From: Diabrotica undecimpunctata
Taxonomy: Eukaryota; Arthropoda; Insecta; Coleoptera; Chrysomelidae
Reading direction: 5' to 3'
Assembly (NCBI RefSeq): GCF_040954645.1
Contig: NC_092806.1
Coordinates: 80,076,641 to 80,140,640, forward strand
DNA length: 64,000 nucleotides
This document shows, in pieces, positions 55,945 through 64,000 of this stretch. The notes under the pieces are model-generated. The model saw only the letters and a program-made list of their open reading frames with translations, searched no databases and was not told where the DNA came from. The translations under genes were made by a program, and so were the position numbers. Position 1 is the first letter of the stretch. Each line of letters begins with the position of its first letter.

Positions 55945-56526
55945 ATGAGTCAGCAAGTAGTCGATGAACTTTCCAACCAGATTGTAGAGAAGATGGAATC
56001 GGTAAGTAGATTAATTAAGAGAAAATCTGATTTACGAAACGTAATAAGATATTTGAAAAAACAAATTTTTATTTTGAATAAATGTTTAAAGAATAGGGTT
56101 TCTTGTGTTAAAAATTTTCACTATATAGAAGCAAATTTAACTATTCTTAAAACATATCTTGAAAACTTTAAGAACAGACTAAATGCTAGAAAAACTCTTA
56201 AAAGGTGTTTATTGTGGCAGGATGTGGAATCTTGTTGTAATAGTAGAATAAGAACAGGGCTAGTAGTCAATTTAAAATATAAAGAACCCAAAATATTTTT
56301 GGAAAAAGCTTTTAGGAGTTTTTCAATTTAAATTAGAAAAAGTTTGTTGTCGTGTCTTTTAAAAGTTAATTTGATTTTATATGGTGTTTTTATCAAACCA
56401 CAAAATGGTGAAACCTCTATTAAACATTTTTCAACCAAAAATGTAACAATTGACCAAAATACAGACCTCAAGGATTGGTATAAAATTAATTGTATTAATG
56501 TGATTTTAAAAAAAATTAAAATTTGA
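55945..56526 (+). CDS. Coiled-coil Polinton gene, copy 3, with internal TAA
   Basis: 128 codons from 55945 to the TAA at 56329-56331, then the same open tail to 56526. The protein is identical to copy 2 over the whole length; only the A run before the ATG is shorter. Confidence 0.55.
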
Positions 56527-56530
56527 AAAT

Positions 56531-57025
56531 GTGTATATTTACTCAAAATCATTAATGCAACCAAAGTACAAATATTTAGAAACTTTGCTAGAACCAATTA
56601 AAGGAATAGGATATTATACTTACAGTGGAAGTACGGATATAATGCACCCATCTGAAGCGAAGCCCAATTCAATTTTTATCTTTGATGATGTTGCTTGTGA
56701 CAACCAAGATGTTATTCGAGAATACTTTAGCATGTCTCGACATTCTCAGGTGGATCCATTTTATTTGAGTCAGAGTTATGCAAAAATACCTAAACACCTT
56801 ATAAGAGACAATGCAAATATTTTAATTGTATTCAAACAAGACGATTTAAACCTAAAACACATTTACAATGACCACGTCGGAACAGATATGACTTTTGAAG
56901 ATTTAAAAAAAATATGTTCGATATGCTGGAAAGAGAATTATGGATTCTTATCAATTTTTAAAGACAGTGAAATAAAGAATGGTCGATATAGAAAAAAAAT
57001 TGATCAATATTTTTTATTAGAATAA
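56531..57025 (+). pseudogene. Truncated ATPase, array copy 4
   Basis: 164 codons, the same protein as copy 3, without Walker A. Confidence 0.85.
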
Positions 57026-57224
57026 AAGTTGTAAGTAATAAATAAATAAAGAGATATTATTAAAAAGTATTTTATTATAATCTATAAAAATATATACACA
57101 GATATACATACAAAAATATTTTCCTCTCGCTCAATCTTCATTCCAATACCAACACATATCTGAAATGAAATATATACTAGTTACCTTTTTTTCTAGTGGG
57201 AAGCAGAAAGCACTTACTTGTTTA

Positions 57225-57636
57225 TTATGTCCTTTGACTTAGAAAATGATCTATATTCAGATCATCCTCATCACATTCTTCTTCTATATGTACTATTGTA
57301 CTTGGAGGAGGCGGAACCGTTCTTTGCTTCTTGCTTGATGTTGAGGCAAGAGCCTCATCCGGTGCCTCTTGTATGTATAGTGGTCTCTTCAACCCAAGTT
57401 GCTTTTGGACTTGTTGATGTCGCTCAAACTCTTCCAATTCATCGTCCAACAAGTTAAATCTGTATCGTTTTACGACATTCTCTAAAATTTGGAATTCTTG
57501 CTCTGTCTTTACTTTGGTCCTCATATACCGAACCGGAAGATTCCCAAATTTCTTTTTAAGACTTTTGCTATTGGGTGTATAGCTGAGACTCACAAATATT
57601 TTATTTCCCTTAAGAGACACCTCTTTGACACCATAT
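57225..57636 (-). pseudogene. 168-aa Polinton gene, copy 4, exon 2 only
   Basis: Exon 2 is present with small changes (GNKIF, PPPSTIVH). The intron is cut at about 57812 by the inverted junction and exon 1 is missing, so no full mRNA can be made. Confidence 0.8.
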
Positions 57637-57796
57637 CTAAAATTTAACGAAATTAAACAATCATAAATAAAAATGTTATTAAAATACGATCATTAGAATA
57701 AAAAATACATAGATAGAATATAGAAAAAAGAAATGAGATAAATTAGTAAAATATCAAGAGGTAAAACAAAACAAAATAAAATTATGTATAAAATTA

Positions 57797-57828
57797 TTAT
57801 AAATATTTAGATATTTCTAAATATTTGT
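57797..57828. repeat. Inverted junction, near-palindrome
   Basis: AAATATTTAGATATTTCTAAATATTTG lies where unit 4 (intron) meets an ATPase copy on the opposite strand. Both partners contain AAATATTTAGA, so a microhomology-driven template switch or snapback is plausible. Confidence 0.8.
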
Positions 57829-58651
57829 ACTTTGGTTGCATTAATGATTTTGAGTAAATATACACATTTTCAAATTTTAATCCATTAGCATGTTCCAATA
57901 GACTTATCATCACATTGGTCTTACCACAATTTGAAGGGCCAACTATAAGACATCGAATAGTTGAAGGGAACAAAACTCCATGCTTTTTAAACTTATTCTT
58001 AATTGGTTCCAATAAATTATTCTCCACATCAAGCGTAGTCTTTTGTTTTACAAGCTTCATGTCTGGTATCAATTTAAAAATAAATGTCTTGTGTGTATCT
58101 ATTAATAAAAGACATAAAAAACACTTTCTACAATATTTATACCAATAATGAATATTAAATACATTGTTTAGAGCACATTGTAAATTTTCATTGTTATGTT
58201 GAAAACATGGATGTGATTTAAAAATATGATTCATAGTCTCATCGGAAAGTATATTAGGTTCATCTTCTACACAATCAATGCGATTTTCCATGAATTTTTC
58301 CAAATATTTTTTTGTTTCTTGATTTCTTACCAATATTGTTTCGTCTAATATGTTGTCGTGTAAAAATTTTGAAATTTCTTCATATTTTAGATGAGTATCA
58401 CAAAAATGCCAAGATTGCCAACTTAAACCATGGTTTTGAACACATTGTTGTTCGATACATTTTATATATGACTTATTTATCATTGCTTCTGTTACTGGTA
58501 AAACAACCATTCTGTGTATAATGTTTTCTGTAGTAGGATCTAAAATAGCAATTTCCCTACAAAGAAATACATCTTCCCCAGGAAAAGAGAAACCTTGGAT
58601 ATCCACAATGAACATGTCTTCACTCTCTCGATATTCTCTAACAACAAACAA
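57797..58651 (-). pseudogene. Exonuclease-like Polinton protein fused to the ATPase N-terminus
   Basis: 284 codons; the first ATG is at 58615 (MFIVDIQGFSF). The first part has a VDxxGF start, a CVQNHGLSWQ block and a CALNNVFNIHYW end. I recognise this as a conserved protein in arthropod mobile or viral DNA, perhaps an RNase H-fold (DEDD-like) nuclease, but I am not sure. Compared with the copy at 40406-40600, a stretch of about 30 bases with the stop codon is missing, so the frame runs on into the ATPase (Walker A LIVGPSNCGKTN) and ends at the inverted junction after KYKYLEISKYL. The fusion is likely an accident of decay. Confidence 0.6.
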
Positions 58652-58699
58652 AATCTTGCAAGTGGAACGTCTTTTACATATTTTTCTATCCCCTCTTTA

Positions 58700-59621
58700 T
58701 TATATTGCGTCACTTTTATCTATCCATGAGTTGTGAGAACTATCAAAACCTAACCACTTAACAAAAATTTTATTCCCTTTTCTCTTTAATACCTTCTCTA
58801 CTAAAAACTGTCTTTGTGTTTAACTTTTTGTAACTGGTCCTTATAAAATACCCCAAGAATTTCTTCACCTTTATAGTCTTTTAAATAATATGTAATAGGG
58901 TTTCCCAGTTTTATTTTATAAACAGTGAAAATTTCATTAGACCAATTTGGATTGTATTTCTTGTCAAAAACTCCTCGATGTTTTGAAATTCGTACATGAT
59001 CACCAATATGAAATTTTTGACTTTCCAAATAAACCGTTTTAATGTGATTGTATACAGTATTTAACAATAGTTTTTCATGCTTCTTCTTAACATCCACTGG
59101 TTTCATTCCTATTATTCTGTGAACTTTATTGTTGTATTCATTAACAACTTGTTGTAAAATAATAATCCATTTGTAGGTACCGTTGAAACTAAACTGTTTC
59201 CAAATCATTGATTTAATCGTGCGAATAACTCGCTCAGCAATCGCAGCCTTTTTCTCACAGTATACATTGTAATGATTAATATTATATTTTTTCATCAATT
59301 TTTTCATATGTGGATTAAAAAATTCAGTTCCCATATCTGTTTGAAAATTATTTGGTTTTTGCTGTTTAAACACATACTCCGTACATTTGGCTACTTCAAC
59401 ACCTGATTTATTTTTAGTGGTAAAGCCCATAAAAATTTTGAAAAACAATTTATTACAACCAAAATATATTTGAAATTTCTGTTTGTATTTGAATATTTTT
59501 GCATATCAATCAAGTCGGCTTGGAACAAATCATTAAGAGATTTTATAATAATTCTTCGTCTTTTAAAGTTAATTCTTGCAGGTTTGTGTAACTCATTAAC
59601 GATATCTCTTTTAACAGACAT
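58700..59621 (-). pseudogene. int: Polinton integrase (retroviral type) with chromodomain
   Basis: 59621-59391 holds the first catalytic Asp (FQADLIDMQ). 59448-58801 holds the second Asp (FQTDMGTEF), the Glu (AERVIRTIK) and an SH3-like end (FHIGDHVRISKHRG, YYLKDYKGEEI). A chromodomain-like tail follows in another frame at about 58800-58700 (KIFVKWLGFDSSHNSWI). Frame changes near 59430 and 58801 break it. The enzyme would insert the element with 5-6-bp target duplications. It starts 6 nt after the stop of the 267-aa gene. Confidence 0.85.
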
Positions 59622-59626
59622 GATAT

Positions 59627-60430
59627 TTATTCTATAATGTTTGCCTCTTTTAGTTCTTCAATAATTGAATTTATTTCATTTGTATGTCCTGTATGGCCAG
59701 CTAGCTGTGAAGATAGTAATAAATGTAATCGCTCTACAAGTTCATTTAGATCATCCCAGTGGACGTAATCGATTTTATTGTTGTTTACTTCCATAACCAA
59801 TCCTTTACCTTCTGTTATTGGTGCAATTATTTTTTTATATTTTTCTAATCTACTACCATCTATCTGTTTACTTGATCTGTAATGCCTTCTGTGAGCATTC
59901 GTCGCTACAACTATCTTTTTATAGTTATTCTCATCTTCATCTGTAAAACTAGCTGGATATTTCTTAAACAAAAGCTCATATAAACCTGGTGTTCCCCTGT
60001 ACCTTTTCTTTTTTAAAAGAATATCAGCACCATCTAAATCTATTTCAGAATTCCCAATCAGTAGCTTTTCAGATGTTTCATCAAATCGAATTCCATATTT
60101 ATGATCAAATTCTTTGTTTAGAACATCAGCGTGCATATTTGTAATATATTTCCTAGGCAATGGATCATATTGATCCCAGTAGTCTACACGCGCCTGGTTA
60201 GCAATATCTTCAAATCGATTTTCAGAGTGTTTATCATTTTTAATTTGTTCTTTTATATCATCCACTTCAATGTTGTCCAATATCGATTGTTTGATTTCAC
60301 TTGTTTCAAAGTCAGTAGTTTCATTATCGTCATCATCGTTTTTACTGTACCTTAAAGGTTCATCGTTTTTTGTTTCATTTTCTGGACTGGAATTTTGTGA
60401 ACTATTTAACTTGTTCTCGATATTTTTCAA
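59627..60430 (-). CDS. Conserved Polinton protein, 267 aa
   Basis: The frame is intact. The N-terminal 80 residues are acidic and low-complexity. A conserved core follows: PLPRKYITNM, FDHKYGIRFD, LIGNSEIDLDGADI, YRGTPGLYELLF, TNAHRRHYR. This core recurs in many arthropod Polintons as an uncharacterised protein; I cannot assign a role. It lies directly before the integrase, on the same strand. Confidence 0.7.
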   Translation of the reverse strand: MKNIENKLNSSQNSSPENETKNDEPLRYSKNDDDDNETTDFETSEIKQSILDNIEVDDIKEQIKNDKHSENRFEDIANQARVDYWDQYDPLPRKYITNMHADVLNKEFDHKYGIRFDETSEKLLIGNSEIDLDGADILLKKKRYRGTPGLYELLFKKYPASFTDEDENNYKKIVVATNAHRRHYRSSKQIDGSRLEKYKKIIAPITEGKGLVMEVNNNKIDYVHWDDLNELVERLHLLLSSQLAGHTGHTNEINSIIEELKEANIIE

Positions 60431-60584
60431 GTGTTTTGTAATTGGATTAAATAAATCTTCTTGGATTATTTATCCTTGTTTTAATTGTCTTTATTTACTT
60501 TGGATGTTTCTCCGTTTAGTTATAAGTTGTCTTTTCAAATCTTTATTCATCGTAAAATGTAGGTATTCGCTTAACTTCTGAACA

Positions 60585-60905
60585 GCTCTGGATCAGGTCT
60601 CGAACAGGTTCTGATCAGGTCTCGAACAGGTACAGATCAGGTCTCGAACAGGTCTTGAACAGGTCTTGAACAGGTCTTGAACAGGTCCTGAACAGGTCTC
60701 GAACAGGTCTTGAACAGGTCTTGAACAGGTCTTGAACAGGTCCTGAACAGGTCTCGAACAGGTCTTGAACAGGTCCTGATCAGCTTTGAACAGGTCTTGA
60801 ACAGGTCTCGAACAGGTCCTGATCAGCTTTGAACAGGTCTTGAACAGGTCTCGAACAGGTCCTGATCAGCTTTGAACAGGTCTCGAACAGCTTTCAAGCA
60901 GATTT
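60585..60905. repeat. GAACAGGTCTT-type minisatellite
   Basis: More than 25 short units (mostly 12 bp, GAACAGGTCYTG; some with GATCAGCTTT). Higher-order blocks of about 50 bp recur at the right half. It sits between the major capsid gene and the 267-aa gene. The same kind of unit was not seen elsewhere in the window. Confidence 0.92.
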
Positions 60906-61068
60906 GGTACTAGTCTAGCCCCCAATTAGACACTTATGTTTAACATCAACAAGGTTATGAAAATATTTATTGCGTACAGGGTGTTAAATAAGAGTAAACT
61001 TTTTTTTTAACTTTTTATTTATACTTAAAAACCCAAAGTACAGATTTGCTTCATTAGATGAACTACAG

Positions 61069-62276
61069 TTAAAACATTTGAACTACATTGGTTAGAGGAT
61101 TATAATTAACAATACGGTCATGTATAATTATACAATAAGCAGTTGTGTTAGCTGGTATATTCTTAGTAGTTTCTATTTCTATTCTCATATCGACACTTCC
61201 TGATTTAATTGATTCATTTTGTCTGCTGCAATCAATAACAAATATCGGAGCAACAGCACAGAATTGTAACATAGTAAGGCATGGATCTCCTATGGATTTG
61301 TAATAGTACGACGGTTGAAATTGTGCATATATTTCATATGCAAGGGCATAATGTCTTTTACTAAAGTTCAAGTTCAAATTGTCATACGGGTACATTTTAG
61401 AATTTAGAAATAGCTTTAAGTTTGTAAGATTACAGTGATCAAAATAGCTGTTCTCTTCTTTTATTGCATTCTTTTTGGCAGTTTGTAATGCAAACAAAAC
61501 AAATCGTGGTCTCTCCAATAGACTGGTAGTTTTTACATTCCAGTTAAATTTCATTGTCTGAGGCAGTAGAGGAATTTCATGATATTCCCAGCTTCTATAT
61601 GCAAGCTCCAAACTGGACCCATTTTCAATAAATTTATATAAACGTAACTTTTCTGAATCGGACACTTGAATATGAGGCATTTTCCATATTAATTTAAATA
61701 TTTCCACTTTTGGTTTCAGTTCAGTTTCTACTGTAGACATTACTGCATTTAAATCAGTTGAACTTCTTATCAATACGAGTTCTTGGCGTATGTTAATAAG
61801 AATTTTTGTAAAATCTTCAAAAAATCCAAGTACAAGTTTGAGTGGAATACAAACATTAAAATTTACTACTCTATCAGCAACTGTTGGTGTGTCAGTAATA
61901 CTCCAACCTATACAGTTGTATCGATTAGATTCAGTTTGTGTGAACGAAGCATAGTTTTTCATTGTCGTTGTTATACCTAAATTTCTCACTCTATCTTTCA
62001 AATTTCATATCGTATTTCATCAAATAAATGCATCAAACCATTATTAATAAAGCGCAAAGTATTGCTTTCTTTCCCATCATTCGTTAAACGTCCTTCAATA
62101 TACAGATAACTCTCAGAAGGTAGGGTGTATATATCTTGAGTCTAAATTGGTATTCTTATTTCATCACAATGATTAAAAGTTGCATTGGCATAGGGTAAAT
62201 GACTGTGCATTTCTCGACTCACAACTGAATTGTCAACCAATACACGATCTCCAATATTTAAAATGTTAAAACTCAT
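61069..62276 (-). pseudogene. Polinton major capsid protein (double jelly roll), broken
   Basis: The ATG at 62276 starts MSFNILNIGDRVLVDNSVVS, but a TAG follows at 62144-62142 and a frame change near 62010. From 62001 to 61069 the frame is open for 310 codons (RNLGITTTMKNYASF, WKMPHIQVSD, KHY-type and CSRQNESIKSGSVDMRIEI regions). Position, order and the patterned beta-rich sequence fit the Polinton hexon-like capsid protein. This copy is disrupted twice near its start. It is somewhat shorter than a usual Polinton capsid protein. Confidence 0.7.
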
Positions 62277-62344
62277 ATTCACTCTTCTTACAAGTACACC
62301 TCAAGAAAATCCCAAGTATTCTAGTATTAATAAAAAACTTTATT

Positions 62345-62557
62345 CTACACCAAGTATTTCTTTTCTTTTTCCCTGTCACTGTCGTCGTCGTCGTTGTTGT
62401 GTTTTATTTTAAATCCTAGTGAGGTTAAAAAGACTTTGTTTTCTGTTGTCAACGGTTTGAGAGTCTGCTTGTCACTAATGTTTTTATCAACACTCTTAAT
62501 ATTATATACACTGTCCACACCTGGATTAAATTTGCTACAGTTGTAAATTAAAACCAT
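62345..62557 (-). CDS. Small Polinton protein, 70 aa
   Basis: It starts 3 bases after the minor capsid stop. It has a conserved-looking FLTSLGFKIKH near the end, then an acidic DDDDSDREKEKK tail. Small proteins with an FLxSLG motif occur between capsid genes of Polintons; function unknown. Confidence 0.5.
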   Translation of the reverse strand: MVLIYNCSKFNPGVDSVYNIKSVDKNISDKQTLKPLTTENKVFLTSLGFKIKHNNDDDDSDREKEKKYLV

Positions 62558-62560
62558 TAT

Positions 62561-63343
62561 TTATACTTTTTTTAAATGTAGTCTTAACGTAATAACTTCT
62601 CGTGTGAAATTAATAAGATTACCGTCCTGGTCAACTATTTTAATGAAAATTTCATCAATATATCTATTTGTGACAGGTAAATAAATTACCTTTTTTGGAA
62701 TTTCCACAATTTTGTAACCCGGTAAGACATTTGGATAAAACATGTGGATGATATAACCTTGGTTTTCATTGACGTATGAATTAGTGATTAGATTACATTC
62801 CATACAAATAGAATTAACAGCTACGTGAGTCTTTAAAGGTGAGAGCCGTTTTGGTGTAAATCCTAATAAGGGAGCAATGGTATTTGGTTTTTCAAAATGG
62901 ATTACTTTGTTGCTTTTTATTTCACATTTGAGTGGATTGTTATTAATTCTCAATATCAAACTTGTAGGTTGATCTATATTATGATTTTTTCTAGGCACAC
63001 CTTTACCAATTGTATTATTTTTTTCTTGACTCTTTCCTTTATTAATTTCTGTATCATCTTTATCTGGTGTTTGAGCTACTTTTAATTCTAATTCAGTTAT
63101 TTTTTCAGTTAAATGATTTGAAAGATCTTCGACTTCATAAGAACCATGTGGAATCGATATATCGTAACCATCTATATAAAACTTGTTGTTTGTTTGGTCT
63201 ACATTTGGAATTGTATTGTATGACATGAAATCTATTAAAACTAGTACATACTGTTCATTTTCGTTTAAAATAATTGGTGGGTAAATTTTTGTTGATAACA
63301 CCGATTCTCTTCCAGATAACACAAAAGTGTACGACATGTTCAA
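62561..63343 (-). CDS. Polinton minor capsid protein (penton-like, single jelly roll)
   Basis: 260 codons, intact. Starts SYTFVLSGRESVLSTK, then PPIILNENEQYVLVLIDF, SYNTIPNVDQTNNKFYIDG and IPHGSYEVEDLSNHL, the N-terminal pattern of Polinton penton proteins. A charged, low-complexity insert sits in the middle (about residues 85-125). The C-terminus is strand-rich (YLPVTNRYIDEIFIKIVDQDG). It would form capsid vertices. It lies 34 bases after the protease. Confidence 0.75.
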   Translation of the reverse strand: MNMSYTFVLSGRESVLSTKIYPPIILNENEQYVLVLIDFMSYNTIPNVDQTNNKFYIDGYDISIPHGSYEVEDLSNHLTEKITELELKVAQTPDKDDTEINKGKSQEKNNTIGKGVPRKNHNIDQPTSLILRINNNPLKCEIKSNKVIHFEKPNTIAPLLGFTPKRLSPLKTHVAVNSICMECNLITNSYVNENQGYIIHMFYPNVLPGYKIVEIPKKVIYLPVTNRYIDEIFIKIVDQDGNLINFTREVITLRLHLKKV

Positions 63344-63377
63344 ACGATAATCATAGAATAAATAAAAGAATATTCTT

Positions 63378-63770
63378 TTAAAAAGGGTATTTATTTAAAA
63401 AATCTAAACACAATTGTCCACAATTTACAGTGTTACAAGTTTGATAAATTTTATGATTATAAACAACTTGACAATAACCATTTGAATTAAAGTATGATAT
63501 AGCTTCCAACGGTGGTCTCAGATTACCAAAACTATCAAAATATACGACTTTGGATTTATTCTTCTTGTAAGCTGTCCAATGAGTTCCAGGACCTTCTTTG
63601 TTATCTAAATTAATAATTCCACTCTCAGGTTGCCAAATTTTTTTCGGAAATGCGTTTCTCATCATTACACCTCTAAAATGTGGAATTTTCATTAATTTTG
63701 CATATTTTTGTAAATCTACATTTGTCAAAGCATGTTTTGGAATTTTTATTTGATCCATTTTCTTATTCAT
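63378..63770 (-). CDS. Adenain-like cysteine protease (Polinton PRO)
   Basis: 130 codons, intact. Motifs are GTHWTAY (catalytic His), VYFDSFG (acidic partner) and NTVNCGQLCLDFL (catalytic Cys with the preceding Gln side of the oxyanion hole). This is the adenovirus-protease family (C5), which matures capsid proteins. Its ATG overlaps the stop of the gene before it by 4 bases (ATGA). Confidence 0.9.
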   Translation of the reverse strand: MNKKMDQIKIPKHALTNVDLQKYAKLMKIPHFRGVMMRNAFPKKIWQPESGIINLDNKEGPGTHWTAYKKNKSKVVYFDSFGNLRPPLEAISYFNSNGYCQVVYNHKIYQTCNTVNCGQLCLDFLNKYPF

Positions 63771-63949
63771 AAAAAAATACCCATTCCACTTTTATATGGT
63801 TTCAAGTATAAACCTTTTCCAATTGCCAGTGCTTCTATTTTACGATTATGACGTCGTTTTTCAAGTAAATCTTCTTTAGCTGCTTTTGCGTCGTTAATAG
63901 TCTTCACGATAGCTGATGTGCCCCCAGCAATAGTGCCCAATGCGCTCAA
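63767..63949 (-). CDS. Small Polinton virion-type protein (pX/pVI-like)
   Basis: 60 codons; the start shown is the first in the window and the true start may lie further right. An Ala/Gly-rich N-terminal stretch (LGTIAGGTSAIVKTIND) is followed by a basic region and the conserved GKGLYLKPYKSG end. Proteins of this form stand just before the protease in Polintons and may be membrane-active or DNA-binding virion peptides; this role is inferred. Confidence 0.65.
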   Translation of the reverse strand: MSALGTIAGGTSAIVKTINDAKAAKEDLLEKRRHNRKIEALAIGKGLYLKPYKSGMGIFL

Positions 63950-64000
63950 CCCAGCAAATATCGGTATTAGAGGTAATATACCCCCAGTTTTTGGAACTTG

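Larger units (their letters stand above)
40766..57812 (+). repeat. Four-copy tandem array of a 2556-bp Polinton segment
   Basis: Units start at ATTAAAATTTGAAAATGTG: 40766, 46120, 53959 and 56515. Units 3 to 4 are spaced exactly 2556 bp. Units 1 and 2 are longer because of the RTE and I-type insertions. Every unit-to-unit junction (TTTTAAAAAAAATTAAAATTTG) is the same, so one original junction was copied, as expected from unequal exchange or rolling replication. Unit 4 is partial. Confidence 0.92.
39320..64000. mobile_element. Maverick/Polinton, rearranged and internally amplified
   Basis: It contains Polinton hallmark genes: DNA polymerase B (39320-40404), packaging ATPase (40587 onward, in copies), integrase with chromodomain (58700-59621), major capsid (61069-62276), penton-like minor capsid (62561-63343) and adenain-like protease (63378-63770). 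The right part continues past the window, so the TIRs are not seen. The ATPase block is inverted relative to the rest and tandemly repeated four times. Several genes carry stops or frameshifts, so this copy is not autonomous. Confidence 0.9.

Noticed and set aside
60585..60905. CRISPR array
   Set aside because: The units are short and contiguous without unique spacers, and the DNA is eukaryotic.
39320..64000. A free viral genome (adintovirus) contaminating the assembly
   Set aside because: Nested host-type retrotransposons, stops and rearrangements indicate an integrated, decaying element.

Overview
This window looks like AT-rich nuclear DNA of an insect, possibly a large, repeat-rich beetle genome; the species is inferred only from the kinds of transposons present. 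Almost everything is mobile DNA in nested layers. I see no bacterial operons, rRNA, tRNA or CRISPR. The only good candidate for a host gene is a short terminal exon at 16703-16802, whose C-terminus resembles cardiolipin synthase.

Layout. 1-1841: two Penelope-like (GIY-YIG) retroelement remnants separated by a (TA)n tract. 2419-10658: a very young, apparently intact Ty3/gypsy element on the minus strand, with 1400-bp LTRs that are almost identical and a probable -1 frameshift between gag and pol. 10721-15760: two older LTRs of the same family in opposite orientations, one split by an RTE-type non-LTR element with a 17-bp target duplication. 16703-16840: the host-like exon and its poly(A) signal. 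17390-23830: a decayed Jockey-type element (minus) split by a hAT transposon (19964-22375, 8-bp target duplication), which itself holds an RTE 3' fragment. 24060-25295: a hAT fragment, a 72-bp-arm foldback, a THAP-domain remnant and another RTE tail. 26734-37692: a BEL/Pao retroelement (minus) with an envelope-like reading frame, split by a gypsy element (29919-35438, TSD TGTTC), whose gag is in turn split by a 1126-bp TIR transposon. 37780-38170: a minisatellite.

39320-64000 is a rearranged Maverick/Polinton. It carries the hallmark set: protein-primed DNA polymerase B, FtsK/HerA-type packaging ATPase, chromodomain integrase, adenain-like protease, penton-like minor capsid protein and double-jelly-roll major capsid protein, plus several conserved small proteins. 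The capsid/protease/integrase side (58700-63949) keeps a compact collinear layout on the minus strand. The ATPase side has been inverted and amplified: a 2556-bp segment (ATPase C-terminal half, a two-exon 168-aa gene, a bidirectional promoter with about 60-bp repeats, and a coiled-coil gene) is repeated four times in tandem. The array ends in a near-palindromic inverted junction at about 57803-57828. Two non-LTR elements later landed in it (43499-46101, RTE type; 46413-51678, I type with RNase H), both with clear target duplications.

The nesting allows relative dating: the Polinton tandem array is older than the RTE and I insertions, and the BEL element is older than the gypsy element inside it, which is older than the TIR transposon inside its gag. 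Several elements appear to have inserted in or beside (TA)n tracts.
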